This document shows, in pieces, positions 6,892-10,987 of a stretch of DNA of 10,987 nt (positions are counted from its first letter, which is position 1; every line of letters starts with the position of its first letter). A program made the position numbers and the translations under genes. The stretch lies in NCBI GenBank assembly GCA_943355045.1, contig CALRDY010000017.1, positions 1 through 10,987 on the forward strand. Reading direction: 5' to 3'. The notes under the pieces are model-generated. The model worked only from the letters and a program-made list of their open reading frames with translations. It was not told where the DNA came from and did no database searches. This stretch comes from Candidatus Nomurabacteria bacterium. GTDB lineage: Bacteria; Patescibacteriota; Minisyncoccia; Phycocordibacterales; Phycocordibacteraceae.

Positions 6892-7131
6892 CTATGCCGC
6901 TATCGGCGTACTTGAAATCATATCGACTGGCACGCCGTTCAGTACGTTCCCCTCAAGATTCTTTATCAAATCCTCTTGTGAAGAAGCGTCAAGAATTTCT
7001 AGTCCAACAATATTGCCGCCGCTGTCTTTATCGACAATGAGGGTATCATCCAGCTTTACCGTCTGTGCAACAGCGGCTTGACTGACCTGCATATATACGG
7101 CGTCTGCAACTTTGTCGTATTTTATGTTCAT
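6892..7131 (-). CDS. DUF2283 protein, putative antitoxin partner
   Basis: A 79-aa protein that fits DUF2283: an N-terminal YDKVADAVYMQV (5-16), a beta-rich middle, and the signature DKDSGGNIVGLEILDASS (34-51), followed by a short helical tail. The family is small, soluble and of unknown biochemical role. It is often found next to DUF4258 proteins, and the pair is viewed as toxin-antitoxin-like; that is family context, not proof. Its ATG overlaps the TGA of the DUF4258 gene by 4 nt (ATGA), which implies coupled translation and matched amounts of the two proteins. No signal peptide or membrane segment is seen. Confidence 0.82.
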   Translation of the reverse strand: MNIKYDKVADAVYMQVSQAAVAQTVKLDDTLIVDKDSGGNIVGLEILDASSQEDLIKNLEGNVLNGVPVDMISSTPIAA

Positions 7132-7367
7132 GGTTTTATATAATAAGCACTAATGATGATGTAATCATGAGAATCTCGGAACCCATCCCTGAAGTATACC
7201 ACCTCGATAGTCCGATCCTGATCGATCTTCTTTTGCACCAGCACTCTACCTTGGAATGTTGTTTTTGTAAAATCAGGGCTGTTAATTGCTTTCCGAATGT
7301 GATCGACCTCAATTCCGCGCTCTTGCATACGATCTTGGAAATGAGTCGTGAATTTCAGCCGTATCAT
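7128..7367 (-). CDS. DUF4258 protein, putative RelE/BrnT-like toxin
   Basis: A 79-aa protein of the DUF4258 family. The signature is FTTHFQDRMQERGIEVDHIRKAI (6-28), a helix with the conserved His and Arg residues, followed by beta strands containing GRVLVQKKIDQDRTIEVVYF (40-59) and ending in DYIIISAYYIKP. The size and helix-then-sheet order resemble RelE/BrnT-type ribonuclease toxins, so a toxin role is a reasonable inference. It is the first gene of a two-gene minus-strand operon with DUF2283 (4-nt ATGA overlap). An inverted repeat GTTATT/AATAAC at 7382-7402 lies just upstream and could bind the complex for autoregulation, as is common in such operons. Confidence 0.8.
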   Translation of the reverse strand: MIRLKFTTHFQDRMQERGIEVDHIRKAINSPDFTKTTFQGRVLVQKKIDQDRTIEVVYFRDGFRDSHDYIIISAYYIKP

Positions 7368-7381
7368 AGATAACGTAGAAA

Positions 7382-7402
7382 GTTATTACCTATTACAATA
7401 AC
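7382..7402. promoter_or_regulatory. Inverted repeat upstream of the DUF4258/DUF2283 operon, possible operator
   Basis: GTTATT at 7382-7387 and its complement AATAAC at 7397-7402 are separated by 9 bases, 15 nt before the DUF4258 start codon. Toxin-antitoxin operons usually carry such an operator at their promoter. On the plus strand the same stretch contains TACAAT (7394-7399), a possible -10 for the 75-aa gene, so the two promoters could share this control site. Six-base arms in AT-rich DNA could also arise by chance. Confidence 0.3.
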
Positions 7403-7439
7403 ACGCCGCGATGATTTCGACGGGAGGAACATCACGCAG

Positions 7440-7475
7440 GAGATATGACCGCTCATAACCAAGCGGTCATATCTC
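7440..7475 (+). other. Stem-loop abutting the start codon of the 75-aa gene
   Basis: Arms 7440-7453 and 7462-7475 pair perfectly over 14 bp around an 8-base loop. The stem ends one base before the ATG at 7477. It starts inside an AGGAG sequence (7438-7442), and a better purine-rich GGGAGG lies upstream at 7422-7427. When folded, the stem would bring GGGAGG to about 13 nt from the start codon. No T-run follows on either strand, so it is not a terminator. Confidence 0.6.
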
Positions 7476-7476
7476 T

Positions 7477-7704
7477 ATGGATCACAAACCGAGCCACTCA
7501 AGTCCCCAACGTCCTGGCGACATCATCCTCAACCGCTATATGCCAGCCGCGACAGGGGAAGAACGGGAAGCAGCACGTGAGAACCTGCGAGAATTCGCGG
7601 TGGTCGTTGTAGGTATAGCGAAACGTCTCGCGAGGGAAGAGTCTGAACAGGCCAAAGAAATTCTTGGAGAATTGAAAGCGCTGATTGAGTTCGAGTCCCC
7701 ATAG
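7477..7704 (+). CDS. Small acidic helical protein of unknown function
   Basis: A 75-aa protein with a Pro/Ser-rich start, then LNRYMPAATGEEREAARENL (18-37) and a long charged helix through to GELKALIEFE (64-73). I recognise the NRYMP-A-x-EEREAARENL pattern as one that recurs in hypothetical proteins of CPR bacteria, but no function is known to me. There is no signal peptide or catalytic motif; the hydrophobic stretch FAVVVVGIA (39-47) is too short to be a clear membrane segment. It is the only protein gene on the plus strand here. Its start is preceded directly by a 14-bp stem-loop (7440-7475), and it ends 29 nt before a bidirectional terminator. Confidence 0.65.
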   Translation: MDHKPSHSSPQRPGDIILNRYMPAATGEEREAARENLREFAVVVVGIAKRLAREESEQAKEILGELKALIEFESP

Positions 7705-7733
7705 GGCTCATCGTTATTCACGGAAAAATCAAA

Positions 7734-7767
7734 CAAGAGAAACGGCTCAAGTGAGCCGTTTCTCTTG
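7734..7767. terminator. Bidirectional terminator between the 75-aa gene and tRNA-Glu
   Basis: Arms 7734-7748 and 7753-7767 form a perfect 15-bp stem around AAGT. The GC-rich centre CGGCTC/GAGCCG is followed by a pyrimidine-rich TTTCTCTTG on both strands because of the symmetry. It lies between two convergent genes, the plus-strand 75-aa gene and the minus-strand tRNA-Glu, where a shared terminator is expected. The U-tract is interrupted by C, so efficiency may be moderate. Confidence 0.75.
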
Positions 7768-7798
7768 CCAAGACGGGAGAATATTCCTCCCAGTCCAC

Positions 7799-7873
7799 TG
7801 GTGACCCCACGGGGAATCGAACCCCGATTTACGCCGTGAAAGGGCGCTGTCCTAACCGTTAGACGATAGGGCC
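7799..7873 (-). tRNA. tRNA-Glu (anticodon TTC), CCA encoded
   Basis: The acceptor stem is GGCCCTA/TGGGGTC with two G-U pairs. The D arm is GTCT/GGAC, the anticodon stem GCGCC/GGCGT holds the loop CTTTCAC with anticodon TTC (plus-strand 7838-7840), and the T arm CGGGG/CCCCG has loop TTCGATT. The discriminator A at 7802 is followed by CCA at 7799-7801. The other two tRNAs here lack CCA, so this one may be chance. It is transcribed divergently from tRNA-Ser. Confidence 0.97.
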
Positions 7874-7887
7874 GTAAGTACTCATGA

Positions 7888-7896
7888 ATCCTAGCA
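7888..7896 (-). promoter_or_regulatory. Extended -10 promoter for tRNA-Glu (TGCTAGGAT)
   Basis: On the minus strand TGC followed by TAGGAT ends 14 nt before the first base of mature tRNA-Glu, leaving a pre-tRNA leader of about 8 nt for RNase P to remove. It forms one half of an inverted repeat (7891-7899 with 7908-7916) whose other half is the tRNA-Ser promoter. Confidence 0.6.
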
Positions 7897-7910
7897 TTTT
7901 CGTGCTCAAA

Positions 7911-7919
7911 TGCTAGAAT
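7911..7919 (+). promoter_or_regulatory. Extended -10 promoter for tRNA-Ser (TGCTAGAAT)
   Basis: TGC followed by TAGAAT ends 10 nt before mature tRNA-Ser, giving a leader of about 4 nt. It mirrors the tRNA-Glu promoter across a 9-bp inverted repeat, so the hairpin-like symmetry in this gap is better explained by two back-to-back promoters than by a terminator. Confidence 0.6.
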
Positions 7920-7929
7920 CGCAGCACAC

Positions 7930-8016
7930 GGAGGCGTGGCAGAGTGGTCGATCGCGCTAGTTTCGAAAACTAGTATGTGGGAAACCGCATCGGAGGTTCG
8001 AATCCTCCCGCCTCCG
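7930..8016 (+). tRNA. tRNA-Ser (anticodon CGA)
   Basis: This 87-nt class II tRNA has acceptor stem GGAGGCG/CGCCTCC and anticodon stem CTAGT/ACTAG with loop TTCGAAA, giving anticodon CGA (7964-7966) for the UCG codon. The long variable arm ATGTGG/CCGCAT is closed by GAAA, as expected for serine tRNAs. The T arm is GGAGG/CCTCC with loop TTCGAAT. The discriminator is G, and CAG follows, so CCA is not encoded. It runs towards trxB on the opposite strand with only 26 nt between them, and no clear terminator is visible there. Confidence 0.97.
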
Positions 8017-8042
8017 CAGTATTGGAAATCGATCAGCCGATC

Positions 8043-8966
8043 TTACTGTTTTTTGATCCAGAGGTAGATGTCTTCGAGTGCCTTCACGCCATCGCCGGTG
8101 GCGATGTTGTTCTGGTGGTACAGCTCATCGGTGCAGTCTCCAGCCGCCCAAATGCCGAGGGTGCTCGTGTGCTGATTGTGCGGGTCGGTCTTCACGCGCT
8201 TGACCGCATCGAGTTCTACGAGCCCGGCGGCAAAGTCGGTATTCGGGATGACGCCTGCTTCGACGAAGACGCCGGAGACGGCGAGCTCTTTTATTTCACC
8301 GGATTCTTTGTCTTTGTATTTCAAGCCGGTCACGAACTGCTCGCCCGTGACTTCGGTCGGCTCGGCGTGCCGAATGATATGCATGTTCGGGTGCGCGCTC
8401 GCTTTCTCGACCGTGACCGCATCGGCCTTGAACTCTTTGTGGCGGTGGATGAGCGTGACCGACTTCGCGTACGCGAGGAGCTGGAGCGCCGTCTCGAAGC
8501 CTGCATTGCCGCCGCCGATGACCGCGACGTCTATGCCGCCGAAGAGCGGACCGTCGCAGGACGCGCAGTAGGTAACGCCTTTGTTCTCAAAGAGGTGCGC
8601 GCCGGGGACGTCGAGCTTGCGGCGGCCCGCGCCGGTGGCGATGAGTACCGCTTTCGCCGTAAACTCTTTTCCGGTCTTCGTCTTCGCGAGGAATCCTTCT
8701 GGGGCTTTTGTGAGCGACACGACCCGTTCGCCGAGCGCGAGCGTTACGATGTCGCCTTTCACGGCGTCGAGATGCGCTCTGAATGATTTCGCGAGATCGG
8801 CGCCGCTGATCTTCGGCGTGCCGATCCAATTCTCGATGCCGTCGGAGACGACCGACTGTCCGCCGATCTCTTCCGTGATGAGGACGGTCTTCAAGTGCTT
8901 GCGAGCCGCGTAGACGCCCGCGGCGACGCCTGCTGGTCCGCCGCCGATGATGATGAGGTCGTGCAT
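8043..8966 (-). CDS. trxB: TrxB/AhpF-like FAD-dependent disulfide reductase
   Basis: A 307-aa cytosolic flavoprotein that moves electrons from NAD(P)H through FAD to a redox cysteine pair, most likely to reduce thioredoxin. The FAD site is IIIGGGPAG (5-13), with AAGDCTD (274-280) and IATGDG (288-293) at the C-terminal end. The active CxxC is CASC (134-137) in CASCDGPLFGG. The NAD(P)H fold is VAVIGGGNAG (147-156), followed by HRHKEFKAD (174-182) instead of the HRRxxxR of NADPH-specific thioredoxin reductases. That segment and CDGPLF recall the C-terminal part of AhpF. The start at 8966 is favoured because the upstream ATG at 9092 would lie inside ftsZ and the terminator, while MHDLIIIGGG is the family N-terminus. 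A promoter and a terminator lie directly upstream. Confidence 0.92.
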   Translation of the reverse strand: MHDLIIIGGGPAGVAAGVYAARKHLKTVLITEEIGGQSVVSDGIENWIGTPKISGADLAKSFRAHLDAVKGDIVTLALGERVVSLTKAPEGFLAKTKTGKEFTAKAVLIATGAGRRKLDVPGAHLFENKGVTYCASCDGPLFGGIDVAVIGGGNAGFETALQLLAYAKSVTLIHRHKEFKADAVTVEKASAHPNMHIIRHAEPTEVTGEQFVTGLKYKDKESGEIKELAVSGVFVEAGVIPNTDFAAGLVELDAVKRVKTDPHNQHTSTLGIWAAGDCTDELYHQNNIATGDGVKALEDIYLWIKKQ

Positions 8967-8975
8967 ATAGCTCGT

Positions 8976-9004
8976 AGTGTACCGTTCATAGCCGAGAGAA
9001 GCAA
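8976..9004 (-). promoter_or_regulatory. Promoter for trxB (-35 TTGCTT, -10 TACACT)
   Basis: On the minus strand TTGCTT (9004-8999) and TACACT (8981-8976) are separated by 17 bp. The -10 ends 9 nt before the trxB ATG, so the leader would be only about 2-3 nt. The -35 overlaps the last bases of the ftsZ terminator stem, packing the two signals together. GGTACACT also occurs 7 nt before the DHH gene's ATG. Confidence 0.5.
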
Positions 9005-9040
9005 AACAGCGCCGCGCCTTTGGCGCCGCGCTGTTTTGCT
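9000..9040. terminator. ftsZ terminator hairpin
   Basis: Arms 9000-9018 and 9022-9040 form a 19-bp stem with one C-C mismatch around TTT (AAA on the minus strand). It begins 9 nt after the ftsZ stop codon. On the minus strand the GC-rich top is followed by GCTGTTTTGCTTCTC, so the T-tract lies within the lower stem. The near symmetry makes it potentially bidirectional. It separates ftsZ from trxB. Confidence 0.82.
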
Positions 9041-9049
9041 CCGCATGAC

Positions 9050-10312
9050 TTATTTCTTGTGTCTGCGCAAAAAGGCAGGAATCGCGCCCCACGCTTCGTC
9101 GTCTTCTGGAGCTGGCGTCACGGCTTCGCGTTTCTGCGGCGTCGCTGTCACGATGGGCTCTTCTTTCGCTTCCTTGATCGGCTCGCTTTTTACAAACTCT
9201 GTCTTTTCCGGTTTCTCTATTTTCTCTAACTTCGTCTCCGGCTCTTCGCGCTTCAGGATCTCATGATAGATGCGGCCGCGCTCCTCGTCGCGTCGCTCGG
9301 TAGGTATTGAAAAAAGGGAGCGCTCGATGGCCGGGGACGATAGGTGCGCCGCGCTCTCGGGGAAGCCGGTCGCGATGACGATGATGCGGATCTGGCCCTT
9401 CTTGAGCTTGTCGTCCTTCATCATGCCGAAGATGACCTTTGCATTCTTGTCGACGGACTCGTTGATGACTTTCGCCGCCTCCTGCACCTCCATGATGCCG
9501 AGATCATCAGAGCCAGCGACGACGAAGAGGATGCCCTTTGCGCCCGAGATCGAGACGTCGAGGAGTGGGGAATTGACAGCGCGCTTCGCCGCCTCTTTTG
9601 CGCGATCATCGCCCTCAGCGACGCCGATACCCATGAGTGCCGGACCTGCGCCTTCCATGATGGCCTTGATGTCGTTGAAGTCGGTGTTGATGTCGCCGGG
9701 AGTCGTGATGATGTCGGAGACGCCCTCGACCGCCTGGCGGAGGATTTCGTCGCACATAGCGAATGCTGACTTCGCCGATGTCTGCGCCTCGACGACGGCA
9801 AGTAGCTTGTCGTTCGGGATCACGATAAATGCATCGACTTCTTTCTTGAGTTCCGAGAGGCCGCGCTCCGCGATCTCTCTGCGCTGCGCGCCTTCGAAAC
9901 TGAAGGGTTTCGTCACGATGGCGACGGTAAGCGCGCCGATCTCTTTCGCAATCTTTGCAACGACCGGTGCCGCGCCGGTGCCGGTGCCGCCGCCCATGCC
10001 GCACGTGATGAATACCATGTCGGAACCCTGGAGCGCTTCTTGGATTTCCTGGCGCGTCTCTTCTCCTGCGCGCTTGCCGAGTTCTGGATTCATGCCGGCG
10101 CCGAGTCCGCGCGTGAGGTTCTTGCCGATATGGATCTTACGCTTCGCGAGCGAACGGTGGAGGTCCTGGGCGTCGGTATTGACCGCGATGAATTCGACGC
10201 CGCGCACTTTCGAATTGATCATGTGGTTCACGGCATTGTTGCCGGACCCGCCAACGCCGACCACGCGGATCCGCGCGAACGTTTCAACTTCAGGCTCAAT
10301 GCGCTTGGACAT
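9050..10312 (-). CDS. ftsZ: Cell division protein FtsZ
   Basis: The tubulin-like GTPase that polymerises at midcell and organises septation. The 420-aa protein has RVVGVGGSGNNAVNHM (16-31) at the nucleotide site, the tubulin signature GGGTGTG (108-114), and the catalytic T7 loop NTDFND (209-214; Asp211 and Asp214 act on the neighbouring subunit's GTP). The globular domain ends near 318. A charged, Glu/Lys-rich linker (about 340-402) follows, then the conserved C-terminal peptide AWGAIPAFLRRHKK (407-420), which binds FtsA. The start is supported by an extended -10 (TGCTATGAT) ending 11 nt upstream and by SKRIEPEVETFARIRVVGVGG, a usual N-terminus. It follows ftsA after a 130-nt structured gap and is closed by a terminator at 9000-9040. 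Confidence 0.97.
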   Translation of the reverse strand: MSKRIEPEVETFARIRVVGVGGSGNNAVNHMINSKVRGVEFIAVNTDAQDLHRSLAKRKIHIGKNLTRGLGAGMNPELGKRAGEETRQEIQEALQGSDMVFITCGMGGGTGTGAAPVVAKIAKEIGALTVAIVTKPFSFEGAQRREIAERGLSELKKEVDAFIVIPNDKLLAVVEAQTSAKSAFAMCDEILRQAVEGVSDIITTPGDINTDFNDIKAIMEGAGPALMGIGVAEGDDRAKEAAKRAVNSPLLDVSISGAKGILFVVAGSDDLGIMEVQEAAKVINESVDKNAKVIFGMMKDDKLKKGQIRIIVIATGFPESAAHLSSPAIERSLFSIPTERRDEERGRIYHEILKREEPETKLEKIEKPEKTEFVKSEPIKEAKEEPIVTATPQKREAVTPAPEDDEAWGAIPAFLRRHKK

Positions 10313-10323
10313 ACTTAGTCGCT

Positions 10324-10332
10324 ATCATAGCA
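10324..10332 (-). promoter_or_regulatory. Extended -10 promoter for ftsZ (TGCTATGAT)
   Basis: On the minus strand TGC followed by TATGAT ends 11 nt before the ftsZ ATG, predicting a leader of about 4-5 nt. A TTTGCA sequence 16 bp upstream could serve as a weak -35. It gives ftsZ its own transcription start in addition to any read-through from ftsA. Confidence 0.6.
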
Positions 10333-10384
10333 GAATCGGACTGTATGCAAATATTGACAGTCTCGAGATACGACTCGTCGTTTA

Positions 10385-10449
10385 GGGCTATAACATTGCA
10401 TTGCAATGTTCGCCCGAACATTTTGCAAGCCCGCAAAATGTTTTAGGGC
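10385..10449. repeat. Tandem overlapping inverted repeats between ftsA and ftsZ
   Basis: Two stems lie side by side: 10392-10400 with 10402-10410 (9 bp around one T) and 10417-10426 with 10433-10442 (10 bp around AAGCCC). The inner arms can also pair with each other (10405-10412 with 10415-10422, 8 bp). Each unit is framed by GGGC and GCCC, sharing the GCCC at 10412-10415, and TTTAGGGC occurs at 10381-10388 and again at 10442-10449. The second stem ends directly at the ftsA stop codon. No terminal T-run is seen. It could act as an attenuator, an mRNA-processing site or a protein-binding site. Confidence 0.65.
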
Positions 10450-10987
10450 AAGAATTGCTGAAAAAACTTTTCAAACGAGGCGCGGAAATTTTTCTTCGGC
10501 GCATTTGTGTCGCCCGTGAGCCCCCAGAGCGCGAGGCCGTACGCAACCGCCCAGGTCGCGTCGCGGATCTTCGTGTCGGACGAGAGGCGGAACTCCGCGA
10601 GGCGCGCCGGAAGCTTGAGCGATCCTTTTGCGATGTCGCTGATGGAGCCGGCTCCCGCGCCGCCGCCAGAGATGATGATGCCCGCCGGCAACGGGCCGCG
10701 ACGACCGAGCGACTTGAGATGCTTGTCGATGAGCGCGAACATCATGCTGAGGCGGCTGGCGACGAGGTCGTCGACTTTCTTGCGCGAATACATTTGTCCC
10801 GAAAGTCGGCCGAGCTTCACGCGCTCTGCTTCTTCGAGCGAGATGCGGAATCCGAGCGCGATGTCGTCGGTAATATGGCTCGAGCCGATCGGGAACACCT
10901 TTACGGAAACAGGGATACCTTCATCGTAGACAACGATCGAGACCGTCTCGGCACCGATGTTCGCGAGGACGCAGCCTTTCATCTTCT
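10443..10987 (-). CDS. ftsA: Cell division protein FtsA, C-terminal part, start outside the window
   Basis: FtsA is an actin-like protein that tethers FtsZ to the membrane. The frame is open to the right edge; the ATG at 10982 is internal, and a lysine codon precedes it. The 181 or so residues cover the second half of the actin fold. The region KGCVLANIGAETVSIVVYDEG corresponds to the phosphate-2 motif, FPIGSSHITDDIALGFRISLEEAERVK is a typical FtsA stretch, and GIIISGGGAGAGSI is the adenosine motif. The usual DIGGGTTD reads NIGAETVS, losing the aspartates. The C-terminus ends KNFRASFEKFFQQFLP, an amphipathic segment suited to membrane attachment. Its neighbour ftsZ lies 130 nt downstream, the classic division cluster order. 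Confidence 0.9.
   Translation of the reverse strand, partial: KMKGCVLANIGAETVSIVVYDEGIPVSVKVFPIGSSHITDDIALGFRISLEEAERVKLGRLSGQMYSRKKVDDLVASRLSMMFALIDKHLKSLGRRGPLPAGIIISGGGAGAGSISDIAKGSLKLPARLAEFRLSSDTKIRDATWAVAYGLALWGLTGDTNAPKKNFRASFEKFFQQFLP

Noticed and set aside
7445..7612. A 55-codon frame starting at an ATG 2 nt after AGGAG, overlapping the 75-aa gene
   Set aside because: The ribosome site is too close to the ATG, the ATG lies inside a stem, and the translation has no recognisable pattern, unlike the overlapping 75-aa protein.
5913..8016. An integrated element using a tRNA as attachment site
   Set aside because: The tRNA-bounded patch suggested this, but I found no repeat of a tRNA 3' end within the window and no integrase gene.
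8967..9092. A 42-residue N-terminal extension of the TrxB-like protein
   Set aside because: It would start inside ftsZ and read through the terminator hairpin and the promoter. The family N-terminus begins at MHDLIIIGGG.
9270..10385. A 371-codon open frame on the plus strand opposite ftsZ
   Set aside because: It mirrors the FtsZ coding frame. Its translation is low-complexity (Ser, Ala, Pro, Met) without domains, typical of an antisense shadow.
1..10987. CRISPR array, insertion sequence or rRNA gene
   Set aside because: Reading through the window I saw no regularly spaced repeats, transposase motifs or rRNA-like sequence.

Overview
The window looks like a chromosomal segment of a Candidate Phyla Radiation (Patescibacteria) bacterium, most probably a fairly GC-rich parcubacterium. 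This is an inference from several things: the divergent FtsA, the small paired DUF4258/DUF2283 genes, a short acidic protein of a type I associate with these genomes, very short or absent 5' leaders, and few Shine-Dalgarno sequences. I cannot name the lineage. Stop codons TAA, TAG and TGA all end recognisable genes, so the standard bacterial code fits. The window opens with 17 consecutive C at its left edge, which looks like a contig-end sequencing artefact.

Layout. (1) Positions 1-5878, all on the minus strand and read from right to left, form a translation and RNA-modification block: rlmB-like 2'-O-methyltransferase, RlmI-type class I methyltransferase, DHH phosphoesterase, tsaD (tRNA t6A synthesis), then valS, which runs off the left edge. 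Spacing is tight (11 nt, 17 nt, a 20-nt overlap, then 93 nt before valS). (2) Positions 5913-8016 are a small accessory patch bounded by tRNA genes. It holds tRNA-Val(GAC), an HTH plus LAGLIDADG-like protein ending 8 nt from that tRNA, a strong bidirectional terminator, a DUF4258/DUF2283 pair resembling a toxin-antitoxin operon, a plus-strand 75-aa acidic protein, a second bidirectional terminator, and divergent tRNA-Glu(UUC) and tRNA-Ser(CGA). (3) Positions 8043-10987, again minus strand, carry the end of ftsA, a structured intergenic region, ftsZ, a terminator, and a TrxB/AhpF-like flavoprotein reductase.

How it works together. The left block serves tRNA charging and modification plus rRNA methylation, and the right block is the cytokinetic FtsA-FtsZ pair. 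No gene-free stretch exceeds 300 bases. The gaps at 6760-6891 and 7368-7439 show only weak or no signals.

Most notable observations. An extended -10 element, TGCTA-N3-T, recurs before valS, rlmB, ftsZ, tRNA-Ser and tRNA-Glu; in the three protein genes it lies so close to the ATG that the mRNAs should be leaderless or nearly so. Two perfect or near-perfect palindromes sit in frame inside tsaD, where the protein is longer than the family norm. Overlapping alternative hairpins lie between ftsA and ftsZ. FtsA has a degenerate phosphate-2 motif. I see no CRISPR array, transposase, or clear new defence system.
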